64,000 nt of DNA from Mucilaginibacter dorajii (GCF_024808255.1 NZ_JANTYS010000010.1:166206-230205); one strand, 5' to 3'. Shown: positions 36,094 to 44,680, counted from the first letter of the stretch. A program made the numbers and translations. The notes: generated by a model not told the origin, from the letters alone.

Positions 36094-38019
36094 ATGAAAG
36101 ATCAAGGGCATGGATCACTACGGGCGAAGTTTTCAAGAGCAACGATTAGCAAATTTACATTCTCATTAATCGTTTTTACTACGGGCATAACCCATGCACA
36201 AACCCAGCTTCCGCTTGCAACTAACCTGACTAAAGCCTACAAACAACATACCCGTAGTTTAACCGGATCACCCGGAGACCATTACTGGCAAAACAATGCC
36301 GATTACCAGATCAACACAACATTTAACCCCGAAACCGGGCTATTAACAGGCTCCGTCGGTATCGATTATCAAAATAACAGCCCTGATACGCTTAAACAGG
36401 TAGTTTTTAAACTGTATCCCAATTTGTATCAGCAACAGACTATGCGCAACACGCAAATAGCGCCCGAAGACCTTACTAACGGGGTTGATATTAAATCTTT
36501 GGAGGTTAACAATCAGCCTATCGATACAAAAAAAAGAATAATCAGGGGCACCAATATGTATGTTAGAGGCGTGCAGATGCTACCGGGTGGTAAGGTCCAC
36601 GTTGATGTTACCTACGCCTATGTATTAAACAAAGGTTCATTTATCCGCACGGGCCAGGTTGATTCCGGGGCGTTCATGATCGCGTACTTTTTTCCGCGGA
36701 TAGCGGTTTACGATGACATTGACGGCTGGAACGAATATCCCTATGCCGGCAAAGAGGAGTTTTACAACGATTACTGCAATTTTAAAGTTAACATCACCAT
36801 TCTAGGTAATTACCAATGCTGGGCTACAGGCAACCTTAGCAACACAGCCGAAGTTTACGAGCCTGAATTTGTGAAACGGATCACCCAGGCAGAAGCCGGC
36901 GATTCAGTCACCAATATTATTACCACCGCTGATATTAAAGGCGGGCACATCACCAAAAGCAATCAAACCAATGCCTGGAAGTTTGAAGCCACCAACGTTA
37001 CCGACTTTGCTTTTACCATTAGCAATCACTATGTGTGGCAGGCATCAAGTGTAATGGTTGATCCTAAGACCAACAGACGTACAAGGGTTGATGCCGTTTA
37101 CAACCCGCTACATAAAGCATATGGGCCGGTTATTGGTTATGCCCGTAAAACAGTGGAGATCATTAGTTACCAAATTCCGCAGATCCCCTTCCCTTATCCG
37201 CATCAAACCATTTTTGAGGGCCTGGACGCTACCGAATACCCAATGATGGTGAATAACCTGCCTTTTGAAAAAGCAGAATCCATAGAGTTTACCGTGCATG
37301 AAGTGTTCCATGCCCTGTTCCCGTTTTTTGTAGGCAACAACGAAACCAAATATTCATTTATGGATGAAGGTTGGGCTACCTTTTCGGAGTTTAGTCTCTC
37401 GCCGCTCATCGATCCTAAGCTGGCAAACACCTATGATATGAGTGATGTAAACACCAGTGCAGGATCGGACCAGGACGTGCCTATCATGACCCTTACGCCG
37501 CAACTGTACGGCAAAGCCCGTTTTGCTGATAAGGACCTGAAACCGGCGCTCGGTTTTCACTACATCAGGGAAATGCTGGGCGATAGCTTGTTTTTTAAAG
37601 GGATGCGTTATTATATCGATCAATGGAAAGGCAAACACCCAAGTCCGTACGATTTCTTTTACACCATGAATACTGGCGCGGGAAGAAATTTGAACTGGTT
37701 TTGGAAAAACTGGTTCTTTGAAAAAAACATTCCTGATTTAGCCATAACCAAAGTTATCCATACCAAACAGCAATACCGCGTTGTGGTGAGCAATTTAGGT
37801 ACCGAGATAGTACCCCTTCATTTAACCATTTATTACAAAGATAGAACCACGCAGACGCTGGGTAAAAGTATCGCCTGCTGGGCAGGTGGAAATAAAACAG
37901 TTACCATCGCTTTTAAAACTAACAAACCTGTAAGTAAAATAATACTGGGAAAGCCGTATGACGCGGATATCGACCTGAAGAACAATGTTTGGGTAGCTGC
38001 TTCCCGTAAAAACATTTAG
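36094..38019 (+). CDS. M1-family-like secreted metallopeptidase
   Basis: A 641-residue protein with a signal peptide ending at about THAQ (residue 36). Zinc site HEVFH (His402, Glu403, His406) followed 18 residues later by Glu425 in MDEGWATF, the gluzincin pattern of M1 aminopeptidases. The usual GAMEN substrate motif is not seen; TEYPMMVNN occupies a similar place, suggesting altered N-terminal binding. Predicted periplasmic or outer-membrane associated. Lies alone, after a 117-nt gap from the AraC gene. Confidence 0.8.
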   Translation: MKDQGHGSLRAKFSRATISKFTFSLIVFTTGITHAQTQLPLATNLTKAYKQHTRSLTGSPGDHYWQNNADYQINTTFNPETGLLTGSVGIDYQNNSPDTLKQVVFKLYPNLYQQQTMRNTQIAPEDLTNGVDIKSLEVNNQPIDTKKRIIRGTNMYVRGVQMLPGGKVHVDVTYAYVLNKGSFIRTGQVDSGAFMIAYFFPRIAVYDDIDGWNEYPYAGKEEFYNDYCNFKVNITILGNYQCWATGNLSNTAEVYEPEFVKRITQAEAGDSVTNIITTADIKGGHITKSNQTNAWKFEATNVTDFAFTISNHYVWQASSVMVDPKTNRRTRVDAVYNPLHKAYGPVIGYARKTVEIISYQIPQIPFPYPHQTIFEGLDATEYPMMVNNLPFEKAESIEFTVHEVFHALFPFFVGNNETKYSFMDEGWATFSEFSLSPLIDPKLANTYDMSDVNTSAGSDQDVPIMTLTPQLYGKARFADKDLKPALGFHYIREMLGDSLFFKGMRYYIDQWKGKHPSPYDFFYTMNTGAGRNLNWFWKNWFFEKNIPDLAITKVIHTKQQYRVVVSNLGTEIVPLHLTIYYKDRTTQTLGKSIACWAGGNKTVTIAFKTNKPVSKIILGKPYDADIDLKNNVWVAASRKNI

Positions 38020-38029
38020 AATATCGCGG

Positions 38030-38368
38030 CTATTTGCCAATCACCTGTTTCCTATGCTCCTGGCCCCAGTGGTATAATTCTTCCAAAACTTTCTCTAATG
38101 ATTTACCATGCGGGGTAATGGAATATTCAACCGTTGGCGGGAAGGTATCGTATACTGTTCGCTTGATCAGTTTATTGGTTTCCAAAGTTTTCAACTCCTT
38201 GGAGAGCATTTTATCGGTAATACCGGGAATCTCTTTCGAGATTTGTTTAAAGCGTTTATTGCCCAATGACAACGAAAGCATGATCAGCAATTTCCAGCGG
38301 CCTTCTAATGCTTCTAAAGCATCTTTTATAGCCAATACACTTTCGGGGCACCCTTCCCTGGTCAGCAT
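38030..38368 (-). CDS. HxlR family regulator with a single cysteine
   Basis: A 112-residue winged-helix protein. Seen: the family start CPESVLAIKDALEALEGRWK, FKQISKEIPGITDKMLSKEL (recognition helix region) and YSITPHGKSLEKVLEELYHW. The only cysteine is Cys7, the place of the redox-sensing cysteine in YodB-type members. It converges on the M1-like gene (10 nt between stops) and is divergent from DoxX, with overlapping promoters at 38452-38469. Confidence 0.9.
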   Translation of the reverse strand: MLTREGCPESVLAIKDALEALEGRWKLLIMLSLSLGNKRFKQISKEIPGITDKMLSKELKTLETNKLIKRTVYDTFPPTVEYSITPHGKSLEKVLEELYHWGQEHRKQVIGK

Positions 38369-38396
38369 TTTTATTTGATTTACTATTGCGTTTTAC

Positions 38397-38440
38397 GATA
38401 CTATCCTTTTGGATATCGCTACCTGCAGAGATAGTACTAT
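38397..38440. promoter_or_regulatory. Candidate HxlR operator (TACTAT repeats)
   Basis: TACTAT occurs at 38399-38404 and 38435-38440, the second within a perfect 10-bp palindrome ATAGTACTAT (38431-38440); a third copy lies at 38381-38386. It sits in the divergent HxlR/DoxX gap. Confidence 0.4.
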
Positions 38441-38451
38441 ACCCAGGATAG

Positions 38452-38459
38452 CAAATATA
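38452..38459 (-). promoter_or_regulatory. -7 promoter motif (TATATTTG) of the HxlR gene
   Basis: Exact TAnnTTTG match on the minus strand, 2 bp from the DoxX -7 motif on the opposite strand. Confidence 0.5.
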
Positions 38460-38461
38460 AA

Positions 38462-38469
38462 TAACTTTG
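38462..38469 (+). promoter_or_regulatory. -7 promoter motif (TAACTTTG) of the DoxX gene
   Basis: Exact TAnnTTTG match 19 nt before the DoxX start codon. Confidence 0.55.
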
Positions 38470-38488
38470 TTGTGTTAATAAAAACACG

Positions 38489-38899
38489 ATGACAGATCAA
38501 CACAAACCTTCAAAACTGTTGAATATTATCCTTTGGGTAACGCAGGTACTACTGGCAGCAACGTTAATATGGGCAGCCGCGATGAAATTGTTTCAACCTA
38601 TCGAAAAATTATCGGCCATGTGGCCATGGGCCGGCCAGGTACCTGTTGCGCTGGTTAAATTTACGGGAATAATTGACCTGCTGGGCGCGCTTGGTTTACT
38701 ATTACCTGCGTTATTACGCATACGTCCAAAACTTACACCCATCGCAGCTGTTGCAATTATTGTATTAATGGTATCCGCAAGCATTTTTCATATTGCACGT
38801 GGTGAAGCATCAGTAATTGGGGTAAATATTATTTTTGCATTGATGGCGGCGTTTATAGCTTGGGGACGATGGAGCAAAGCCTCCATATTGCCCCAATAA
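38489..38899 (+). CDS. DoxX family membrane protein
   Basis: A 136-residue protein with four hydrophobic helices, including ILWVTQVLLAATLIWAAAMK, the KFTGIIDLLGALGLLLPALL block and the last helix ending FIAWGRWSK. DoxX proteins are small quinone- or thiosulfate-linked membrane proteins; the exact activity here is unknown. Divergent from the HxlR regulator, a typical pairing, and 38 nt ahead of an AraC gene. Confidence 0.9.
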   Translation: MTDQHKPSKLLNIILWVTQVLLAATLIWAAAMKLFQPIEKLSAMWPWAGQVPVALVKFTGIIDLLGALGLLLPALLRIRPKLTPIAAVAIIVLMVSASIFHIARGEASVIGVNIIFALMAAFIAWGRWSKASILPQ

Positions 38900-38937
38900 A
38901 ATGGTCTATTTGTTTAACCGGTAAATTTTAAAGGGAA

Positions 38938-39852
38938 ATGAAAAGCACACAGCCGATGAGGATCAAAAGTATAAGTGAGTATCACCGGGTGATGAAACTG
39001 GAGCAGCCTGCGCATCCCTTAATCAGCGTGATCAGTTTTGAAGCCATTAAACGCATGGCTGGCGAAGGGCAACAAAGCATAACTCATGATTTTTACTCCA
39101 TCGCTCTTAAAAGAAATTTTAACGGTAAAATAAAATACGGCCAGCAGGAATATGATTTCGACGAAGGTGTAATGCTCTTTATTTCGCCGGGTCAGGTTTT
39201 TACTATCGAAGCCTATGAAGAGCTAAAGCATGTGGGTTGGCTGCTGTTGGTACACCCCGATTATTTATGGAATACACCATTAGCAAAAGCGGTTAAACAG
39301 TATGAATATTTTAGCTATTCGGTAAACGAAGCCCTGCACCTGTCAGAAAAAGAAGAGTTCATGCTTGCCGGCATTATGCAAAATATTGAACAGGAATATC
39401 ATTCCAATATTGATCAGTTTAGTCAGCAGGTAATTATTGCCCAGCTCGAACTGCTGTTGACCTATGCCGATAGGTTTTATCACCGCCAGTTTATCACCCG
39501 TAAAATAACCAATCACAAAATATTAAACCGGCTGGAAGATTTGCTGACCGCTTATTTCCAAAGCGATGCACTCACCCAAAAAGGACTGCCAACGGTAAGC
39601 TATATTGCCGATGCCTTAAATGTATCGCCCAATTATTTGAGCGTGATGCTAAAACTGCTCACCGGCCAAAGTACCCAGCAGCATATCCATGATAAACTGA
39701 TAGATAAGGCTAAAGAGAAACTATCGGGTACCAATCTGTCGGTAAGTGAAATTGCCTATGCATTAGGGTTTGAGCATTCGCAATCGTTCAGCAAATTATT
39801 TAAAAGCAAAACCAACATCTCGCCGTTGGAGTTCCGGCAGTCTTTTAATTAG
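38938..39852 (+). CDS. AraC family regulator, pair-2 member
   Basis: A 304-residue regulator closely related to the gene at 35062: both share HPLxxxxxxEAIK-like starts, the FYSIALKRNFNGKIKYG block, FDEGVMLFISPGQVFTI and the C-terminal LTGQSTQQHIH ... EIAYALGFEHSQSFSKLFK. Starts 38 nt after DoxX, so may be in its operon, and is followed by the NmrA-like reductase. Confidence 0.9.
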   Translation: MKSTQPMRIKSISEYHRVMKLEQPAHPLISVISFEAIKRMAGEGQQSITHDFYSIALKRNFNGKIKYGQQEYDFDEGVMLFISPGQVFTIEAYEELKHVGWLLLVHPDYLWNTPLAKAVKQYEYFSYSVNEALHLSEKEEFMLAGIMQNIEQEYHSNIDQFSQQVIIAQLELLLTYADRFYHRQFITRKITNHKILNRLEDLLTAYFQSDALTQKGLPTVSYIADALNVSPNYLSVMLKLLTGQSTQQHIHDKLIDKAKEKLSGTNLSVSEIAYALGFEHSQSFSKLFKSKTNISPLEFRQSFN

Positions 39853-39943
39853 CAGCTAAAGAAATGGCTACAACAAACCAAGATTAAGCTACAGGCAAAA
39901 ATTTCATAGTAAGCACCTTTGTTCAACAAAAACAAAATAAGCT

Positions 39944-40834
39944 ATGAAAATTATAGTAACAGGTTCATTAGGTAATATTGGCAAACCGCTCGCCGCAGAA
40001 TTGATAGCAAAAGGGCATAACGTAACCGTAATAAGCAGCAACCGCGAAAAACAGAAAGACATTGAAGCCCTGGGCGTAACAGCTGCCATAGGGTCATTGG
40101 AAGATGTCGATTTTTTAACAGCCACTTTTGCCGGCGCAGATGCGTTATTTGCCATGGAACCGCCAAACCATACTGCACCTGATACCAGGGCCGCGTACCG
40201 TACCATCGGAAAAAATTACGCGAGGGTGATTCCGCAATCGGGCATCAAACGGGTGGTGCATTTAAGCAGCTATGGCGCTCATTTAGATAAGGGCACCGGG
40301 TTTATTCTCGGGGTTCACGATGTGGAAGGTATTTTGAACAAACTACAGGGAGTAGCTATCACCCATTTGCGCCCCGCCTTCTTTTATTACAACCTATACA
40401 ACTTTGTAAACATGATTAAACAGGCAGGCTTTATCGGCACAAACTATGGTGGCGATGATAAATTAGCGATGGTTGCCCCCAGCGACATAGCCGCTGCGGC
40501 AGCCGAAGAATTGGTTACGCCAACGGTTACTACAGGCAATAACGTGCGCTATGTGGCCAGCGACGATGTTACCGGCCACGAAGCCGCCCGCATTTTAGGC
40601 GAAGCCATTGGCAAACCCGATTTAAAATGGGTGGTGTTTACTGATGAACAAACGCAGGCTGCAATGGAACAAAACGGCGTACCTGCCAACATTGCAGCGC
40701 AGTATGTTGAATTAGGTGCCGCCATTCACAACGGCACATTGCGCGGGGATTATGACCTACACAAACCGGCAGTTATGGGCAAAGTAAAACTGGTTGATTT
40801 TGCAAAGGAGTTTGCGGTGGAGTTTGAGAGATGA
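39944..40834 (+). CDS. NmrA-like NAD(P)-binding protein
   Basis: A 296-residue atypical SDR. Rossmann start MKIIVTGSLGNIGKPLAAEL, then IKRVVHLSSYGAH, and no classical YxxxK, as in NmrA/HSCARG and QorB-type quinone reductases or NADP sensors. Follows an AraC gene by 91 nt. Near-match -7 motif (CACCTTTG) at 39914-39921. Confidence 0.85.
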   Translation: MKIIVTGSLGNIGKPLAAELIAKGHNVTVISSNREKQKDIEALGVTAAIGSLEDVDFLTATFAGADALFAMEPPNHTAPDTRAAYRTIGKNYARVIPQSGIKRVVHLSSYGAHLDKGTGFILGVHDVEGILNKLQGVAITHLRPAFFYYNLYNFVNMIKQAGFIGTNYGGDDKLAMVAPSDIAAAAAEELVTPTVTTGNNVRYVASDDVTGHEAARILGEAIGKPDLKWVVFTDEQTQAAMEQNGVPANIAAQYVELGAAIHNGTLRGDYDLHKPAVMGKVKLVDFAKEFAVEFER

Positions 40835-40845
40835 TTCTAAAAAAG

Positions 40846-40915
40846 AATGTCAAAGCGACGAAAGACTTACGAAGTTTTAAAAACTTCGTAAGTCTGGACT
40901 CTATAATTTGTCGTG
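40846..40915 (-). repeat. Palindromic element family A, copy 4 (truncated)
   Basis: Perfect 15-bp palindrome at 40864-40894 with left flank TGTCAAAGCGACGAAA and right flank TATAATTTGTCGTG, inverted relative to copies 1 and 3. Sits between convergent genes, so may terminate both. Confidence 0.7.
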
Positions 40916-40919
40916 TCCA

Positions 40920-41849
40920 TTACGAGTTAACATTTTCTCCCTGATCCTGGCCATCCCCTACCTGCAACTTATACCCCTTGCCATGAATATTGATCAATTT
41001 TATCGAAGAATCATATTCCAGCTTCTTCCTTAATTTTGAGATAAACACATCCAGGCTTCGGCCTACAATTACACCTTCATCCTCCCAGATCTCTTTTTGC
41101 AGCCGACTTCGTTCTACAATAATATTTGGCGATTGGGCAAGGATCAACAGCACCTTGTTTTCTTTTACCGTGAGGTCTGCTGTGGCTTCACCGGCTATCA
41201 GCTGCCGTGTTTGCGGATCGAACAAGATCTTCCCTATCTTGAGTTTGCCGTCTGTAACATCTACAGGTTCGGGCAGCGTTTTCTTTCGGGGTTTTACAGA
41301 TCGGGAAACGATCAGTCCGATGAAGGCCAACAAAGGTATCCCCCCTATTAAATAACCTTTTTGCGAAGTGCTTATACTATTGCCTTGAAACTTAATATCG
41401 ATAAGATAACAGCTTTTAGGCTGCTTGCGACCCGAACAAGGCACTATATTATCTTTTTTATTGCTGGATATGGCGTACCCGAATATCACCCCGTTATCTG
41501 AGCAGTTTAAAACATTCACAATGTAATTATGTGCCAGGTTATTTTTTGCCAGCGAGCGACGGATGATCTGCACTAATGAGTCTGACTGAAAGGTAAACTC
41601 ATTTTCAAACCGTAGCTGGTATTCGTTTTCGGCTATTTTCTTTACAGGCAACACCCGCGATGTGCTATCTCCCGAATGTAACAGGATCTGGTGCCCTATA
41701 TTCCTGAGCATGATCTCCTGCCGGGCCAGGTCAAAACCGTCATTACCGGTTAAACTAAAAGCCGCGCAAGCTATGGTCGCCAACATCAGTAATGCAAGGC
41801 CAAGCAGGTATTTGGCCCTGGTATTTAAGCGTGCTTGATAGCTGATCAT
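40920..41849 (-). CDS. Membrane-anchored winged-helix regulator with C-terminal DNA-binding domain
   Basis: About 309 residues from ATG 41849. Two membrane helices: residues about 15-34 (LLGLALLMLATIACAAF) and about 190-208 (GYLIGGIPLLAFIGLIV). Between them is a ~150-residue predicted periplasmic region with three cysteines (LNCSDN, VPCSGR, KSCYL). The C-terminal ~100 residues form an OmpR-type winged helix (GVIVGRSLDVFISKLRKKL, then NIHGKGYKLQV). This is the reverse of the ToxR/CadC layout. Divergent from YceI, 104 nt apart. Confidence 0.78.
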   Translation of the reverse strand: MISYQARLNTRAKYLLGLALLMLATIACAAFSLTGNDGFDLARQEIMLRNIGHQILLHSGDSTSRVLPVKKIAENEYQLRFENEFTFQSDSLVQIIRRSLAKNNLAHNYIVNVLNCSDNGVIFGYAISSNKKDNIVPCSGRKQPKSCYLIDIKFQGNSISTSQKGYLIGGIPLLAFIGLIVSRSVKPRKKTLPEPVDVTDGKLKIGKILFDPQTRQLIAGEATADLTVKENKVLLILAQSPNIIVERSRLQKEIWEDEGVIVGRSLDVFISKLRKKLEYDSSIKLINIHGKGYKLQVGDGQDQGENVNS

Positions 41850-41924
41850 AAAATGCCGGTTTAATTTTACAAAGTTTACAATTTTATTTACAATAATTAT
41901 AATTACCAACCTACTGTAGATGAA

Positions 41925-41932
41925 TAGGTTTG
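41925..41932 (+). promoter_or_regulatory. -7 promoter motif (TAGGTTTG) of the YceI gene
   Basis: Exact TAnnTTTG match, 21 nt before the YceI start codon. Confidence 0.5.
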
Positions 41933-41953
41933 CTGCAACAAATTTATTAATTT

Positions 41954-42556
41954 ATGCTTAAGAAAATTGCTGTTATCCTGGTGCTGGCCCTGGTTCAAAT
42001 ATCGGCCAATGCACAACAAACCTACCATTTGGATATCAAAAAAAGTAAAATTTTATGGAATAACCGTAAAACAATGGGTGGTCACTATGGCTATATCCTC
42101 TTTAATTCGGGTACACTCAATTATTCGGCCGGCAATGAGCCGCAAAACGGCGTTTTTAGCGTGGATATGAACAGCATGCGCAGCACCGATCATGAAGATA
42201 CGGCAAAGAACCAAAAAGTGGATAAGGAGTTAAGAACGGCTGGCTATTTTGCAATGGACCAATACCCTGCCGCTACCATGAATGTGAAACAAATAAAACA
42301 CATCGGTAAATCAACAACCTATGAGGTATTTGGCGACCTGACCATCAAAGGCATCACCAACCCAATTGAATTTACCTCCACAATCGTTAGAAAAGGAGAC
42401 GCCATAACGGCAACTGCACAGTTAGAGATAGACCGCCTTAAATGGCATATTAATATGCAGCAAAACCCAAAATCATGGGATCCGTTCGCGGCGCTACAGG
42501 ATCATATCATTTCTGATAAAATAGCAGTGACGCTTAATTTGGTGTTTGTGAAGTAG
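41954..42556 (+). CDS. YceI family periplasmic lipid-binding protein
   Basis: A 200-residue protein with signal peptide ending NAQ (about residue 20) and a lipocalin-like YceI barrel: IKKSKILWNNRKTMGGHYGYI, then FSVDMNSMRSTDHEDTAKN and FGDLTIKGITNPIEFTS. YceI proteins bind isoprenoid or polyprenyl chains in the periplasm and are often induced by stress. Divergent from a membrane-anchored regulator that could sense the periplasm. Confidence 0.9.
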   Translation: MLKKIAVILVLALVQISANAQQTYHLDIKKSKILWNNRKTMGGHYGYILFNSGTLNYSAGNEPQNGVFSVDMNSMRSTDHEDTAKNQKVDKELRTAGYFAMDQYPAATMNVKQIKHIGKSTTYEVFGDLTIKGITNPIEFTSTIVRKGDAITATAQLEIDRLKWHINMQQNPKSWDPFAALQDHIISDKIAVTLNLVFVK

Positions 42557-42577
42557 GAAAGAACCTTGCCCCAACTT

Positions 42578-42691
42578 ATGTCATTGCTGCAAGTTTTAAA
42601 ATCCGCGAACTATGACGATGGAAAATGACAAAGCGACGAGAGACTTACGAAGTTTTGAAAACTTCGTAAGTCTGAATCTACAACTTGTCAT
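42578..42691 (-). repeat. Palindromic element family A, copy 5 (full, inverted, 114 bp)
   Basis: Starts ATGTCATTGCTGCAAGTTTT, contains the internal AATGACAAAGCGACGAG, the perfect 15-bp palindrome at 42642-42672, and ends CTACAACTTGTCAT. Its last bases are shared with the next element (42686). Confidence 0.8.
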
Positions 42692-42772
42692 GCGTATGCA
42701 CGAAGCAATCCCGTCGCCATGCTTATTCGCTCTGTAAAGCTAAGAGATTGCCGCGCTACGCTCGCAATGACA
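42686..42772. repeat. Palindromic element family B, copy 1 (87 bp)
   Basis: Starts TTGTCATGCGTATGCACGAA and ends CTACGCTCGCAATGACA. Compared with the two other B copies it has diverged inside, but the CACGAAGCAATC word and the ends are kept. Confidence 0.75.
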
Positions 42773-42779
42773 TAGTGTA

Positions 42780-43688
42780 CTATAACCTAAACGCCGCCGG
42801 CGTAAACGAAGTTTGTTTTTTGAAGAAGTTGGAGAAATGGGCAATATCATCAAAGCCTAAGGTGTAGGCAATTTCGGCAATGTTCCAGTTGGTTTGTTTG
42901 AGCAGGATCTTGGCCTCCTGGATCACTCTTTTGCTGATGATCTGCGTGGTGGTATGGCCGGTAACTTCCTTTAATACTTTGTTCAGGTGGTTTACATGTA
43001 CCGCCAATCTATCGGCATAATCTTTAGCAGTGCGCAGGCCGAGCCTTTGATGGAGCGAATCTAACGGAAACTGGCGTTCCAACAATTCGATAAATAACGA
43101 CGAGATCCGTTCCGATGCATTCTGCGCAGCACTTAATGCCGACATCGGCTGCAGCTTTTGACCATAATGGATCAGCTCCAACACCATGTTACGCAGTAAG
43201 TCGTATTTATATTTATAATCGGCGTCCAATTCTTTGAGCATCTTTTTAAACAGGTATTCAATTTCCTGCGCTTCCTCCGGGTTCAATTGAAACGCGGGAA
43301 GCTGACCAGGCTGAAAAATGGGCAGATCATCCAATGTAACCCCCGCCTTGTGGGGCAGCAGAAAATCGGCAGTAAAAATGCAGAACATGCCGGTTTGGTT
43401 GGCATCTGCCGGAATCCAGTGGTAAGGAATTTTAGGGGTTGCAAAAAGCAGGGCGCTATCACCCATATCAATAACCTTATCGGCGTATTCGGCCCTGCTT
43501 TTTCCGTTTATCCAGCTAATTTTATAATATTCCCTGCGGCTGTAGGGCATTATCCGGGTGCCGGTCTTTTTGTCAAACAGTTTTTCAGCTTCAAAAACAT
43601 TAAAATGACCAATCTCCTTAGTAATCCCATCAGGAAGCGGCGCGCCGTTTCGCTGGTAAAAATCATCAAGAGAAGTGTTAGTGATCAT
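42780..43688 (-). CDS. AraC family regulator, pair-1 member
   Basis: About 302 residues from ATG 43688 (MITNTSLDDFYQRNG). N-terminal ligand domain with GHFNVFEAEKLFDKKT and YYKISWINGKSRAEY, C-terminal double HTH with WNIAEIAYTLGFDDIAHFSNFF. Paralogue of the AraC at 33161. It lies 45 nt downstream of... the SDR gene is on the same strand and its stop is 45 nt upstream of this start, so they form SDR then AraC, both minus. Confidence 0.9.
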   Translation of the reverse strand: MITNTSLDDFYQRNGAPLPDGITKEIGHFNVFEAEKLFDKKTGTRIMPYSRREYYKISWINGKSRAEYADKVIDMGDSALLFATPKIPYHWIPADANQTGMFCIFTADFLLPHKAGVTLDDLPIFQPGQLPAFQLNPEEAQEIEYLFKKMLKELDADYKYKYDLLRNMVLELIHYGQKLQPMSALSAAQNASERISSLFIELLERQFPLDSLHQRLGLRTAKDYADRLAVHVNHLNKVLKEVTGHTTTQIISKRVIQEAKILLKQTNWNIAEIAYTLGFDDIAHFSNFFKKQTSFTPAAFRL

Positions 43689-43733
43689 TATGCTTTGTAA
43701 ACTCAAAAATAACAATTTAAACCCGTTAATGGC

Positions 43734-44498
43734 TTACACCAACATCCCGCCGGATATCTCAATACGCTGCCCGTTAACCCATTTTGCATCATCGGTACAA
43801 AGGAAGGCAACCACGCCGCCAATATCATCGGCTTCGCCGGGCCGGCCCAGAGCGGTCATGTCACTCACCATTTTTTGCGATTGCTCGCTGGCCCGCAGGT
43901 GGCCGCCGCCAAAGTCGGTTAGTATAGCACCCGGCGCTATGGTATTGGCCCTGATGCCGCGTGCGCCCAGTTCTTTGGCCAGGTAACGGGTAAATACCTC
44001 AATAGCCCCCTTCATACAAGCATAAGCCGACGACCGGGGCAACGAAACCCGGGTGAGGCCGCTTGATACATTAACTATCCCACCACCGTCATTCATCAGC
44101 GGAAGCGTTTTTTGGGTTAAAAAGTAAACGCCTTTATAGTGTACGTTCAGCAATTCGTCAAAAAACTCTTCGGTTACTTCTTCAATCAGTTTGTAACCGC
44201 CAATGCCTGCATTGTTTACCAAAAAATCAAGATGATCGGTACCGAATTCGGTGCTTAGCACCTCTTTCACTTTTTCAATAAAAGGGTCAAAGCTTTTGAT
44301 CTCGCCTGTGTTTAGCTGTAGTGCGGCAGATTTTCGGCCGGTTTGTTTAATTTGGTTTACTACGTTTTGCGCTTCATCGGCGCTGGTGTTGTAGGTGATG
44401 ATCACATCTAACCCCTTTTCGGCAAGCCTGAAGGCCATGTCCTTGCCCAGGCCTCGGCTGCCGCCGGTTACCAGGGCTATTTTATTTTTACTTTCCAT
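43734..44498 (-). CDS. SDR family oxidoreductase
   Basis: A 254-residue classical short-chain dehydrogenase/reductase: ALVTGGSRGLGKDMAFRLAE, NNAGIGGYKL, catalytic Ser in VSSGLT, Tyr/Lys in YACMKGA, and a C-terminal VNGQRIEISGGM. It resembles 3-oxoacyl-ACP-reductase-like enzymes without a known substrate. The AraC gene follows 45 nt downstream; the pair repeats the SDR-plus-AraC arrangement at 33-36 kb. A near -7 motif lies at 44510-44517. Confidence 0.9.
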   Translation of the reverse strand: MESKNKIALVTGGSRGLGKDMAFRLAEKGLDVIITYNTSADEAQNVVNQIKQTGRKSAALQLNTGEIKSFDPFIEKVKEVLSTEFGTDHLDFLVNNAGIGGYKLIEEVTEEFFDELLNVHYKGVYFLTQKTLPLMNDGGGIVNVSSGLTRVSLPRSSAYACMKGAIEVFTRYLAKELGARGIRANTIAPGAILTDFGGGHLRASEQSQKMVSDMTALGRPGEADDIGGVVAFLCTDDAKWVNGQRIEISGGMLV

Positions 44499-44629
44499 AT
44501 TGTATTATATCTAATGATACAAAGATGGTAAGGATAACAAAGGCGGTGTTTGAAGAAATCAATCGGTAATTTGCGAATTTCAATCAATTAATAATATACC
44601 TGCCCCATTTGGCAGCTTCTGCGCGTATG

Positions 44630-44680
44630 TATCTTTGTCATCCCAAAACTGTTGTGTTGCGCAACAAGCGAAACACAACA
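44630..44680 (+). promoter_or_regulatory. Plus-strand -7 motif and hairpin with no gene downstream
   Basis: Exact TATCTTTG at 44630-44637 pointing right, followed by a hairpin with TGTTGTGTT and AACACAACA arms (44650-44680) around a palindromic TGTTGCGCAACA. No convincing plus-strand gene follows before the convergent phosphoesterase gene end, so this could be a small RNA or an operator for the leftward SDR gene. The 281-nt gap 44499-44779 shows nothing else. Confidence 0.35.
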
